Positions 1 through 8,139 of a stretch of 37,869 bases of DNA are shown here, one piece after another. Every line of letters starts with the position of its first letter. Positions within the stretch are counted from its first letter, which is position 1. A model generated the notes under the pieces. It did not search any database and was not told where the DNA came from. It was given only the letters and a program-made list of their open reading frames with translations. The stretch comes from DASPXY01 sp038227745 (GTDB lineage: Bacteria > Planctomycetota > Planctomycetia > Gemmatales > Gemmataceae), in assembly GCA_038227745.1 (NCBI GenBank), contig JBBRPS010000007.1, positions 1 to 37,869 on the forward strand. The letters are read 5' to 3'. The translations under genes were made by a program, and so were the position numbers.

Positions 1-27
1 CAGGGCGGCGCGCGTAGCCTGGTTCAT
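1..27 (-). CDS. Start of a gene that leaves the window (partial)
   Basis: A minus-strand ATG at 25-27 opens a frame (MNQATRAAL) that runs off the left edge. The bases upstream of it contain AAAGGA seven bases before the ATG, which is a good ribosome binding site. Only nine codons are visible, so no function can be given. The inverted repeat at 31-90 lies directly upstream and would be in the leader of this gene. The call rests on the start codon, the binding site and the absence of any other gene here. Confidence 0.35.
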
Positions 28-30
28 GAC

Positions 31-90
31 GGCGTCCTTTCCCGGCAAGGGTGTCGCGTAACAGCACCAGTATTTGCCGGGAAAGACGCC
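31..90. repeat. Long imperfect inverted repeat upstream of the edge gene
   Basis: Bases 31-48 (GGCGTCCTTTCCCGGCAA) are complementary to bases 74-90 (TTGCCGGGAAAGACGCC) except for one extra C in the left arm; the loop is 25 bases. On the minus strand the right part of the left arm includes the AAAGGA ribosome binding site of the edge gene, so folding would hide it. It could be a leader hairpin controlling translation, or a two-sided operator. The rest of 91-376 shows no gene I can support. Confidence 0.6.
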
Positions 91-376
91 GTTTACCAGC
101 AAAAGCGCCTGACCGCACACCCCACGCCGACACCTCCGACCAACGAAAACCTCCATTTTCTTCGAGAAACGCGCGGAATAGACCGATCGCACCCGTCCGG
201 GACGGTGTAGTGCGCTCGGCAAACGGGCCAGGTGACGACGGGCACGGTGCTCGCTCCGCGACTGCCATTCTACCGCACGCCGGCCGCCCCGGAAATTCCT
301 GTTGACAGCCGGACCAGGGTAGAAGACAAGGGTGATACAAGTTCTGACGCCGCACCAGCTGACGCACAGGTGCCCC

Positions 377-766
377 ATGCACGTAAAGCCTTCGCTTCAG
401 GCCCTCTGGCTGGTCGATAAAGTCGAGAGGGCTCCCGACACGGGCAAGGTCAACGTGACGGGGATGTTCAACGCCATCAACGTCGAGGAGCCGTCCCGCG
501 AATTCACGGCCCCCGCGTTTCTCTTCTTCGCCCTGCGAGGTGTCCATGGGCCGATCACCCTGAGCTTCAGGTTTGTTGACCTGGAGGACCAAAGCGTCCT
601 GATCGACCGATCCCTGCCCTTGACGCACGACGACCCGCTGACGCCACTGGACGTCATACTGCCGCTACGGCACATGCCCGTTCCGCACGCCGGAGTTTAC
701 GTTTGGGAACTGGTCTGGGAGAATGAGGTTATCGATAGTCTACGCCTCACGGCGTCCATCACCTAA
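377..766 (+). CDS. DUF6941-like protein of unknown function
   Basis: This 129-residue protein begins MHVKPSLQALWLVDKV and continues with a T-G-K-V-x-V-T-G-M-F-N segment. That matches the opening of the small DUF6941 family, in which a predicted beta-sandwich follows a start of the type 'QAL..aD.v..d..tGK..i.GtFn'. There is no signal peptide or membrane segment, so it is probably cytoplasmic. I chose the ATG at 377 because AGG lies six bases upstream and the family starts here; a GTG at 332 in the same frame would add 15 residues. The gene at 795 follows after 28 bases and is probably cotranscribed. No biochemical function is known to me. Confidence 0.65.
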   Translation: MHVKPSLQALWLVDKVERAPDTGKVNVTGMFNAINVEEPSREFTAPAFLFFALRGVHGPITLSFRFVDLEDQSVLIDRSLPLTHDDPLTPLDVILPLRHMPVPHAGVYVWELVWENEVIDSLRLTASIT

Positions 767-794
767 CGCAATGTCCCCCTACGGAGGTAATACG

Positions 795-1100
795 GTGCAG
801 GCCACGACCCGCGGAACGTCACAGCTCCTGAAGCCGGAAGGCGAGTGGAAGGAATACCCTACCGGGGCCGCCTATCGCTGTGAAATGTACGTGGTGCAGG
901 AAGGTGACGGGTTCGTAGCCGCGGCGGCCTTGCCCGGGGTGACCGGTCGCGGCGCGACGGAGTCGGCGGCCCTGGAGGAGGCGCGCAAGGCGGCGGCGGA
1001 GTCCATTCGCGCCCACAAGGGGGCCGGCCGTGATATCCCCTGGGCGAGGCGGGAGCCGCGCGCAGGCGAGGCCCTCCGCGTCATCGTCGTGGAAGTGTAA
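795..1100 (+). CDS. Small HicB-like domain protein
   Basis: A 101-residue protein. Its centre, YRCEMYVVQEGDGFVAAAAL then PGVTGRGATESAALEEARKA, has the layout of the HicB-like ferredoxin-type fold: a strand pair with G-x-x-A, an ALPG turn, then 'G.t.eeAl..a..a'. HicB proteins are antitoxins of HicA toxins, but many solitary HicB-like proteins exist and no HicA is present here. I chose GTG at 795 because GGAGG sits seven bases upstream; an ATG at 771 has no such site. A strong terminator follows at 1124, which closes the two-gene unit with the DUF6941-like gene. Confidence 0.6.
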   Translation: MQATTRGTSQLLKPEGEWKEYPTGAAYRCEMYVVQEGDGFVAAAALPGVTGRGATESAALEEARKAAAESIRAHKGAGRDIPWARREPRAGEALRVIVVEV

Positions 1101-1123
1101 GCCGAGCAGAGCCGAGTCGGTCC

Positions 1124-1160
1124 GAAGAGAGCCGGGTGGATTGTCCACCCGGCCCTCTTC
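1124..1160 (+). terminator. Hairpin terminator after the HicB-like gene
   Basis: GAAGAG plus GCCGGGTGGA (1124-1140) pairs with TCCACCCGGC plus CTCTTC (1144-1160) around a three-base loop, with one mismatch. It begins 23 bases after the stop codon and is followed by CTTTCC rather than a long T run. The rest of 1101-1353 holds no gene I can support. Confidence 0.75.
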
Positions 1161-1353
1161 CTTTCCAGCCCGCCCCCGGGCCGCGCTGGCGAGGGCCGAG
1201 GGCCGTGCCGCGTCGAGCGGGCGCGGAAGACGCTGGCGGAGCGGCCGCCTGACGCCGTCCTGGCACGCGGGCGCCCCGCGCCCTACCGACCTCCCTTCCG
1301 CGCCCTGTCCGCGGTAGAATCTCCCTATCCTTTGGCCGCGCCCGGCGGCGCCC

Positions 1354-1982
1354 CGTCGTGAGAAGCGGGCCGCCCCGGCCGAGCAAGCCATCTGGCCCGG
1401 CAAGTGGGCGAAGAACTTCAAGGGGCCGAGATGCTACGCGGGGATCTGGAGGTCGCCGGCATCCCCTACGCCGTGGAGGGGCCAGACGGTCCCCTCTACG
1501 CCGACTTCCACGCGCTGCGGCACACCTACCTGACGCTGCTCAGCCGCAGCGGCGTGGACCTGCGCACCGCTTCGGAGTTGGCTGGGCACTCGACGCCTGA
1601 GCTGACCGCCCACTACTCCCACGTCCGCCTGCACGACGTGGCCGGGGCGGTGGAGAAGCTGCCCAATTTTCTGCCTGCGGACGGGCCGGAAAAAGAAAGT
1701 CTCCGCGCCACCGGGACGGACGGGAGGAATATCCTACCAGTCCGGGAGGATTTGGTTGTACCCCTGGTTGTACCGACTCCTGCCGGTACATGCCTGGACG
1801 TGTCGGTTCCTGCCGGGAAGAGGGAGGGCGACAGGGCGGAGAGGAAGTCGTCGCAAGTGCAACCAGGAGCAACAGTTGACGGCTCCCGTCGCGTTGTGTC
1901 GGCTCCTGCCGGTTCAGAGGCCCCTCCCGGATTCGAACCGGGGCTGGCGGATTTGCAATCCGCTGCCTTACCACTTGGCTAA
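1354..1982 (+). pseudogene. Remnant of a tyrosine recombinase/integrase, frameshifted
   Basis: The frame from 1404 encodes the C-terminal half of a tyrosine recombinase: HALRHTYLTLL gives box II (H-x-x-R), and GHSTPELTAHYSH gives the GH...Y region with the catalytic tyrosine. The N-terminal domain and the first catalytic arginine are absent. Just upstream, a second frame (REKRAAPAEQAIWPGKWAKN) reads like the preceding part of the same protein, so one G is missing in the G run at 1422-1425. After residue ~105 the frame reads on without homology and ends inside the tRNA-Cys gene, where its PPGFEPG tail is only the T arm read backwards. It is a dead or mis-sequenced integrase beside its likely tRNA target. 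Confidence 0.8.
1770..1916 (+). repeat. Three related 20-base direct repeats beside tRNA-Cys
   Basis: Copies are at 1770-1789 (GTACCGACTCCTGCCGGTAC), 1800-1819 (GTGTCGGTTCCTGCCGGGAA) and 1897-1916 (GTGTCGGCTCCTGCCGGTTC). All share the core TCCTGCCGG preceded by a G-T-x-x-C-G block, and the first copy is itself a near palindrome. The last one ends two bases from the tRNA 3' end. They lie between the integrase remnant and the tRNA, the usual place for recombinase arm-type sites, but that role is inferred. Confidence 0.55.
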
Positions 1983-1988
1983 GGGGCC
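1918..1988 (-). tRNA. tRNA-Cys (GCA)
   Basis: The minus strand folds into a full 71-base tRNA. The acceptor stem is GGCCCCT with AGGGGCC. The D arm is GCC...GGC. The anticodon arm is GCGGA/TCCGC around TTGCAAA (anticodon GCA). There is a four-base variable loop, and the T arm is CCCGG/CCGGG around TTCGAAT. The discriminator base is U, as expected for cysteine. CCA is not encoded. The integrase remnant reads antisense through it, which marks this tRNA as an old integration target. Confidence 0.95.
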
Positions 1989-2151
1989 GGGGGTTCGTGT
2001 AGTGGATGGTAGCGGGACACCCCCCAGGTGTCAACCGGACCTCCCGCGACGCCGCGACCGCCTTTTTCCGGCCTCTGGACAGAGCCGCGGAGGCAAAAAA
2101 CGCGGTCATTTCGGCCCCACGGGGCGCTGCCCGTGGGCTTCCCCCAGGCTC

Positions 2152-2883
2152 CTACTTCTTCAGCCGACGCCCCAGCGCCTCGATCCGGTCGCGGCACTCG
2201 TTGCGCGCCGCCGTGTAACTCTTCGGGTCCAAGCGGCCCGCCTTGAGGTAGTCCATCACCACCGCCTCCGCCGTCATGTACTCGGCGCACGCCTCCGCCA
2301 CGTCCGCCGCGATCTCGTTCGGGATCGTCGTCACGCCGTTGCGGTCGCCGTGCAGCAGGTCCGCCGGGTGGACCGCCACGCCGCCGACATGCACCGTTAC
2401 GTTGATCTGCACGATGTGACAGTAGCCGTGGGCGCACGTCGTGCCGTTCGTGAAGCACGGGAAGGCGATCGCCTCCACCTGGTCGAGGTCGCGGCCGGTG
2501 CCGCTCGTGATCAGCCCCACGGCGCCGAAGGCCTTGTAGGTCGTACACATCACCTCGCCGAACGTCGCCGAAGCGACCGGGTTGTCGAGGTCCTGGAACA
2601 CGACCACCGTCGGCCCCGGCAACTCGGCGAACGAGGCGACCTGCTCCGACAGGCCCGAGTAGACGTTGCCGGCCCGCGGCGGCGACGCCGAGCGGAACGT
2701 CGCGGTGCCGGCGTAGCCGACCATCGGCGGCAGCTTCGGGAAACACGCCTGGAGGCGCGCGTCCATGTAGCCGGCGGTCCGCGGCCGGACGTCGAACAGC
2801 TCGACCACGTTGCAGATGGTCGGCGTGTCGAAGGTGCGCAGCTTCTCCAGCACGGCGGGGGGGATGGCATGACGGTTCGACAT
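2152..2883 (-). CDS. RraA family protein (aldolase/decarboxylase-like)
   Basis: This 243-residue protein has the RraA/DlpA fold signature. It starts with a 'fdTptICnvvel' segment, then has G-T-G-R131-D132 in place of the usual DG-x-R-D substrate loop, and GDRNGVTTIP at 179-188, the family's 'GD.dGV..iP' motif. Relatives are divalent-metal 4-hydroxy-4-methyl-2-oxoglutarate aldolases or oxaloacetate decarboxylases, or RNase E regulators. Arg131 and Asp132 are kept, so an enzyme of the aldolase type is most likely. No signal peptide, so cytoplasmic. The ATG at 2883 has only weak Shine-Dalgarno matches. It is transcribed divergently from the dehydrogenase at 3052. Confidence 0.8.
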   Translation of the reverse strand: MSNRHAIPPAVLEKLRTFDTPTICNVVELFDVRPRTAGYMDARLQACFPKLPPMVGYAGTATFRSASPPRAGNVYSGLSEQVASFAELPGPTVVVFQDLDNPVASATFGEVMCTTYKAFGAVGLITSGTGRDLDQVEAIAFPCFTNGTTCAHGYCHIVQINVTVHVGGVAVHPADLLHGDRNGVTTIPNEIAADVAEACAEYMTAEAVVMDYLKAGRLDPKSYTAARNECRDRIEALGRRLKK

Positions 2884-3051
2884 GACTGGCCTCGCGGCGG
2901 GTGGGGTTGGTCCTCTCCCAGGCCATCGTACGGAAGAGGCAGGGCAGGGAATAGGGAGTCGGCGCGCGCCCCGGCCGTTGCAGCGGCGTGCCGGGGCGAA
3001 TAGAGTGACCAGCGAACCTGCCTCGCCCTCACCCGCCCTCCGGAGTGGTCC

Positions 3052-6000
3052 ATGCCTCGCCGCCTCCTTGCCGCCTGTGTCCCATGCTGTCTCCTGGCCT
3101 TGTGCGCGGCCGCCCTCCTCCGCGACGCCTCGGCGCCCGCCGCCCAGAAGGGCAAGGCCGCCGAGAAGGACTACAAGGACCAGCTGCCGCACATCCCGCC
3201 CCACGCCCCCGCCGACGCCCTGAAGACCTTCCAGCTCCTGCCCGGCTTCCGCATCGAGCAGGCCGCCGCCGAGCCGCTCGTCACCGATCCCGTCGCCATG
3301 TCGTTCGACGAGAACGGCCGGCTCTACGTCGTCGAGATGCTCGACTACTCGGAGCAGGACAAGGCCATGATCGGCCGCGTCCGCCTGCTCGAGGACACCG
3401 ACGGCGACGGCAAATTCGACAAGAGTACCATCTTCCTCGACAGGCTCTCCTGGCCGACGGCGGTGCTGTGCCACGACGGCGGCGTCTTCGTCGGGGCGGC
3501 GCCGGACCTCCTTTACTGCAAGGACACGAACGGCGCCGGCAAGGCCGACGTGGTCCGCAAGGTGTTCACCGGCTTCAGCCGCAACAACGTCCAGGGCCTG
3601 CTCAATAGCTTCCACTGGGGCCTGGACAACCGCGTCCACGTCGCCACCAGCAGCAACGGCGGCCAGATCCGCCGCGCCGACGACCCGAAGGCGAAGCCCG
3701 TCAGCCTGAGCGGCCGCAACTTCTCCTTCGACCCGCGCACCCTCGACATCACTCTCCTCAGCGGAGCGTCCCAGCACGGCATGACGTACGACGATTGGGG
3801 CCGGCGCTTTGTCTGCCACAATAGCGACCCGATTCAGATGGTGATGTACGAGGACCGCTACGTCGCGCGCAACCCGTATCTCGCCGCCCCGAACCCCAAG
3901 GTCAGCATCTCCGTCGAGGGGCCGCAGTCCGACGTCTACCGCATCAGCCCCGTCGAGCCGTGGCGTGTGCTGCGGACCAAATTGCGCGTCGGCGGTCTGG
4001 TGAAGGGGCCGATCGAGGGCGGCGGCCGGCCCGCGGGCTACTTCACCGGCACGACGGGCGTGACGGTTTACCGCGGCGACGCCTGGCCCGACGAGTACCG
4101 CGGGCAGGCGTTCGTCGGCGAGGTGTCGAGCAACCTCGTCCACCGCAAGGTGCTCGAGCCGGACGGCGTCGGCTTCCGTGCCCGCCGCGTGGACGTCAAG
4201 AAGGAGTTCCTCGCCTCGACGGACATCTGGTTCCGGCCCGTGCAGCTCGCCAACGCCCCCGACGGCGCGCTCTACGTCGCCGACTTCTACCGCGAAGTGA
4301 TCGAGCACCCTGCCAGCCTCCCGCCCGAGATCAAGAAGTACCTCGACCTGAAGAGCCGCGGCCGCGGCCGCCTGTACCGCATCGTCCCCGAGGGGTTCAA
4401 GCAGCGGCCGCTGCCGCGCCTGGGTCGGGCCTCGACCGCGGAGCTGGTGGCGGCGCTGGCGCACCGCAACGGCTGGCACCGCGACACGGCGGCGCGCCTG
4501 CTCCACCAGCGCCAGGACCGCTCGGCCATCAGGCCGCTGGAGAAGCTCGCGGAGGAGGCGAAACTGCCGGAAGGCCGGATGCACGCGCTCTACGCGCTGC
4601 GGGGCCAGAGCGCCCTGACGCCGGCCGCTGTGCTGCGCGGCCTGAACGACCCGCACCCGCGCGTCCGCGAGCACACCGTCCTCCTCGCCGAGAAGGTGGC
4701 GGCCTCGTCGCCGGCGGTGCGCGCGAAGCTCTTCGCCATGACGGCGGACGCCGACGCGCGCGTGCGCTACCAGCTCGCCTTCTCGCTGGGCGAGCTGTCG
4801 GGCCGGCCGCGCAACGCCGCCCTGGCCGAGCTGGCGCGGCACGACGCGGCCGACCGCTGGGTGCGGCTGGCCCTGTTCAGCTCGCTGGCCGAGGGGGCCG
4901 ACGAGGTGCTGACCGAGCTGGCGGGTGACGCGAAGTTCCGCGCCGCGCCGGCGGGCCGCGAGTTCCTCGGGCAGCTCGTGCGGCAGATCGGCACCCGCGC
5001 CCGCCAGAGCGAGGTGGCGGCGGCGCTGGGCCGCGTCGAGGGCCTGCCGGCCGACGAGAAGGCGCTGGCGGCGGCGCTGGTGCGCAGCCTCGGCGAGGGC
5101 CTGGCGCGGAGCAACTCGCCGCTGCGCAAGCAACTCCTCGGCGGCAGCGCCCGCGCGACCGAGTTGCTCGGCGACCTGCTGAAGGCGTCGCGGGGCAAGG
5201 CCGGCGACGACAAGCTGCCGCTCGCGGAGCGCGTCGAGGCGGTCCGCACCCTGGCGCTGGCCCCGTTCGCCGAGGTGCGTGCCCCTCTCACCGAGCTGCT
5301 CGACATCCGCCACGCGCAGCCGGTGCAGCTCGCCGCCGTCGAGGCGCTGAGCCGTTTCCCCGACCGGGCCGCGGGGGCAGCGCTGGTCGCCGCCTGGCCC
5401 GGCTTCAGCCCGCGCCTGCGCTCGGCGGCCGCCGAGTCGATCTTCTCGCGCGGCGAGTGGGTGGCGACGTTCCTCGACGCGGTCGAGAAGAAGAAGATCG
5501 CGGCCACCGACGTGGACCCCGCGCGGCTGAAGCTCCTGCAGGGCCACGCCAGCGCGGCGGTCCGCGACCAGGCGGCGCGGGTAGCGAAGCTCCTCAACCT
5601 GGGCAGGCGGCAGGACGTGCTCGCGGCCTACAAGACCGCCCTGACCCTCAAGGGCGACGAGGCGCGCGGCAAGGCGCTGTTCAAGAAGGTGTGCGCCGCC
5701 TGTCACCGCGTCGAGGGCGTCGGTCATGAGATCGGCCCGAGCCTGGCGGCCCTGCAAGGGCGCGGCCCCGACACGATCCTGCTCAACGTCCTCGACCCCA
5801 ACCGCGAGGTCAACCCGCAGTACGTCAACTACGTCGTGGTGACGAAGGACGGCCGGCAGTTCACCGGCATGGTCGCCGCGGAGACCGCCACCAGCGTCAC
5901 GCTGAAGCGCGCCGAGAACCTGACGGACACGCTCCTGCGGATCGACATCGAGCAGATGCGGAGCACTGGTCTGTCGCTGATGCCGGAAGGCCTGGAGCAG

Positions 6001-6057
6001 CAGGTCGATCGGCAGGGAATGGCGGACCTGATCGCGTACGTGATGAACGTGCGGTGA
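3052..6057 (+). CDS. PVC-type membrane-bound dehydrogenase with HEAT repeats and C-terminal cytochrome c
   Basis: 1001 residues, exported. Residues 1-30 form a signal peptide. Residues ~60-440 form a beta-propeller dehydrogenase of the TIGR02604 type (opening with LPGFRIEQAAAEPLV and calcium-loop-like DTDGDGKFD). Residues ~450-870 are Ala/Leu-rich HEAT-like helical repeats. The end is a PVC-type heme-binding domain (TIGR02603) with C881-A-A-C884-H885 and the typical GPSLA and DPNREVNPQY segments. The family oxidises sugars or similar substrates in the periplasm and passes electrons to the attached heme; the substrate is not known. Start ATG at 3052. The opposite strand carries a 1315-codon open frame that is only a shadow of this high-GC gene. 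Confidence 0.93.
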   Translation: MPRRLLAACVPCCLLALCAAALLRDASAPAAQKGKAAEKDYKDQLPHIPPHAPADALKTFQLLPGFRIEQAAAEPLVTDPVAMSFDENGRLYVVEMLDYSEQDKAMIGRVRLLEDTDGDGKFDKSTIFLDRLSWPTAVLCHDGGVFVGAAPDLLYCKDTNGAGKADVVRKVFTGFSRNNVQGLLNSFHWGLDNRVHVATSSNGGQIRRADDPKAKPVSLSGRNFSFDPRTLDITLLSGASQHGMTYDDWGRRFVCHNSDPIQMVMYEDRYVARNPYLAAPNPKVSISVEGPQSDVYRISPVEPWRVLRTKLRVGGLVKGPIEGGGRPAGYFTGTTGVTVYRGDAWPDEYRGQAFVGEVSSNLVHRKVLEPDGVGFRARRVDVKKEFLASTDIWFRPVQLANAPDGALYVADFYREVIEHPASLPPEIKKYLDLKSRGRGRLYRIVPEGFKQRPLPRLGRASTAELVAALAHRNGWHRDTAARLLHQRQDRSAIRPLEKLAEEAKLPEGRMHALYALRGQSALTPAAVLRGLNDPHPRVREHTVLLAEKVAASSPAVRAKLFAMTADADARVRYQLAFSLGELSGRPRNAALAELARHDAADRWVRLALFSSLAEGADEVLTELAGDAKFRAAPAGREFLGQLVRQIGTRARQSEVAAALGRVEGLPADEKALAAALVRSLGEGLARSNSPLRKQLLGGSARATELLGDLLKASRGKAGDDKLPLAERVEAVRTLALAPFAEVRAPLTELLDIRHAQPVQLAAVEALSRFPDRAAGAALVAAWPGFSPRLRSAAAESIFSRGEWVATFLDAVEKKKIAATDVDPARLKLLQGHASAAVRDQAARVAKLLNLGRRQDVLAAYKTALTLKGDEARGKALFKKVCAACHRVEGVGHEIGPSLAALQGRGPDTILLNVLDPNREVNPQYVNYVVVTKDGRQFTGMVAAETATSVTLKRAENLTDTLLRIDIEQMRSTGLSLMPEGLEQQVDRQGMADLIAYVMNVR

Positions 6058-6189
6058 TCTGCCCGGGCGGCAAGCCGGCTTCCCGGTTCCTCTCGACAAA
6101 CGCTCGCCGCGCCGCTACAAGCGCCGCCCCGCGGGAGACTGCCTCTCGCAGTCCCCACCGTGTTTCTCCTTCCTTTCGCGGAGGCGGCC

Positions 6190-7977
6190 ATGTTTACGCA
6201 AATCCTCAAGTCTCTGGGGATCACCGGAGTTCTCGGGACGTGTCTGCTCTGCCGGGTCGACGCTCCGGCGCAGGCCCCGGCCCAACCGCCGCCCGGCAGC
6301 CCGGCAGGCGGCGACGCGCTGCCCCCCGTGCCCAGGGGGGTCGAGGTCATGGCCCGCGGCCCGGTCCACGAGGCGTTCGCCACACCCACCGCCGAGGCCC
6401 GCGAGACGCACACCATCCCCAAGAAACCGCCGGCGGCCCTTGAAGAAATGCCTCCCGAGGACAGGCCCGAGGGCAATGTCGTCTGGATCGGCGGCTACTG
6501 GGCCTGGGACGACGATCGCACCGACTTCCTCTGGGTCAGCGGCTGCTGGCGCGCCAAGCCGCCCGGCCGCGAGTGGGTGCCCGGCTACTGGCGCGAGCGC
6601 GGCGAGCAGTGGCAGTGGGTGGCCGGCTTCTGGACCGAGGCCGCCGTCGCCACTGCGGCCGCCGCGCAGGAGGACAAGGGCAAGGACATCACCTATTACC
6701 CCGCGCCGCCGGCCCCGCCGCAGATCACCCCGCCCGGCGAGCGCCCCAACCCCGATAGCTTCTACGTCCCCGGGCAGTGGGTCTGGAACGTCGGCCGCTA
6801 CGCCTGGCGGCCCGGTTACTGGGCTCGCGTCCAGCCCGGCTACATGTGGGTGCCGGCGCACTATCGCTGGACGCCCTACGGCTACGTCTACATCGCCGGC
6901 TACTGGGACCTCGCCGTCGCGCGCCGCGGCATCCTGTACGCCCCGGTCGTCGTGGACTACGCCGTCGTCGGCCCGACGTTCGTCTACACGCCGGCCTACG
7001 CCGTGTCCGACACCATCGTGCTCGACACGATGTTCGTCCGGCCGGCGTGCTGCCATTACTACTTCGGCGACTACTACGGCGACCGCTACCGCGACCTGGG
7101 ATACGAGAGCTGCGTCGTCTACAGCCGCAGCCACTACGATTCGATCGTGGTCTACCGGACGTGGGAGTACCGCGATAACCCGCGCTGGGTCGATATCCAG
7201 ATCAACCTCTACAGCGACCGCTACTACGGCCGCGCGCCGGTGCCGCCGCGCACCCTCGTGCAGCAGAACACGGTCATCAACAACGTCAACAACACGACCA
7301 TCGTCAACAACAACGTCAACAACACGAACGTCCTGAACAACGTGAACAACGCCAGCCGCACGACGAACAACATGCAGGTGCTGGCGCCGACGTCCAAGGT
7401 GGCGGCGGCGCAGGGGATGAAGACCGCGCCGATGGATCCCGGCGTGCGGCAGCAAGCGGCGTTGCAGGCGAAGACCGTGCAGCAGGCCGCGTCGGCGCAG
7501 CGCCGGCAGGCGGAGACGCCCGTCGCGGGCAGCGTGGCGCCGACGGCCCCCCGGACGGCCTCGCTGCGCGTGCCGCCTTCCCAGACGGTGCCCGCCCGCC
7601 CGATGGCCGGCATGACGGCCGCGCCGGGCCCGAAGACGGCTGCGGGGGCGACTTCGCCTGCGGCGCTGCAGCGGCCGCAGGTCGGTAACGCCCAGATACC
7701 CCGGGCCGGTCAGGCGGCCGGCAAGCCCGCCGCGACCGCGCAGCCCTCCCAGGCCGCAGGCCAGCGGACGCCTTACCCGACAGCCGCGGCGCCGGGCGCG
7801 AAGGCCGCGACGCCCTACCCGGCTGCCAAGGGACCTGCCCAGGGTGGGACGGTGCCGGGGGCGGGCGCCCGCCCCGGGCAGCCGCAGCCACGCCCGGCGG
7901 CGACAGCGGCCCCGAGGCCGCAACCCCGGCCGGCGCCCCCCAGGCGCTCGGATGACGAGAAGAAGAAGAAGAACTGA
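6190..7977 (+). CDS. Secreted Trp/Tyr/Gly-repeat protein with Asn-rich stretch
   Basis: 595 residues. It has a signal peptide (MFTQILKSLGITGVLGTCLL), then a run of short W-x-x-G-Y-W/V-P-G-Y-W units (residues ~90-250: GGYWAWDDD, WVPGYWRERG, YVPGQWVW, WVPAHYRW, YIAGYW) like the YXWGXW repeats of secreted planctomycete proteins. A Tyr/Asp-rich region follows, then an Asn/Val/Thr stretch of repeated NNVNN units (nt ~7268-7357), then a long Ala/Pro/Gln/Thr disordered tail ending RRSDDEKKKKN. The ATG at 6190 has GGAGG five bases upstream; an ATG at 6160 does not. Probably an envelope or extracellular structural protein. No enzyme motif is visible. Confidence 0.75.
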   Translation: MFTQILKSLGITGVLGTCLLCRVDAPAQAPAQPPPGSPAGGDALPPVPRGVEVMARGPVHEAFATPTAEARETHTIPKKPPAALEEMPPEDRPEGNVVWIGGYWAWDDDRTDFLWVSGCWRAKPPGREWVPGYWRERGEQWQWVAGFWTEAAVATAAAAQEDKGKDITYYPAPPAPPQITPPGERPNPDSFYVPGQWVWNVGRYAWRPGYWARVQPGYMWVPAHYRWTPYGYVYIAGYWDLAVARRGILYAPVVVDYAVVGPTFVYTPAYAVSDTIVLDTMFVRPACCHYYFGDYYGDRYRDLGYESCVVYSRSHYDSIVVYRTWEYRDNPRWVDIQINLYSDRYYGRAPVPPRTLVQQNTVINNVNNTTIVNNNVNNTNVLNNVNNASRTTNNMQVLAPTSKVAAAQGMKTAPMDPGVRQQAALQAKTVQQAASAQRRQAETPVAGSVAPTAPRTASLRVPPSQTVPARPMAGMTAAPGPKTAAGATSPAALQRPQVGNAQIPRAGQAAGKPAATAQPSQAAGQRTPYPTAAAPGAKAATPYPAAKGPAQGGTVPGAGARPGQPQPRPAATAAPRPQPRPAPPRRSDDEKKKKN

Positions 7978-8139
7978 GCCGCCGGCCCACAAAACGTGTC
8001 GGCGTCGGAACCGTTCGGCTTCCCGTGTGCGGTGGACGCCGAGCGCGACGCGCCGATGCCGTGTTGCCCGGGGCAGGGGAGCGCATAAGACAGACGGTGA
8101 GCGACCGCGCCGCGGTCGGCCCGGCCCGTGAGGACAGAC

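Noticed and set aside
795..1100. A HicAB toxin-antitoxin pair
   Set aside because: Only a HicB-like protein is present. No small dsRNA-binding-fold HicA with its catalytic histidine is encoded on either side.
819..1421. Minus-strand open frames across the HicB-like gene and its terminator
   Set aside because: Arg/Gly/Ala-rich shadow frames that cross a strong terminator and carry no domain.
1918..1982. PPGFEPG tail of the integrase remnant
   Set aside because: These codons are the T arm of tRNA-Cys read on the other strand, so they are not a protein motif.
2152..6099. A 1315-codon open frame on the minus strand across the dehydrogenase gene
   Set aside because: Only its C-terminal 243 codons (the RraA-like gene) look like a protein. 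The rest is the antisense of a GC-rich gene, with Arg/Val/Leu-rich, domain-free sequence.
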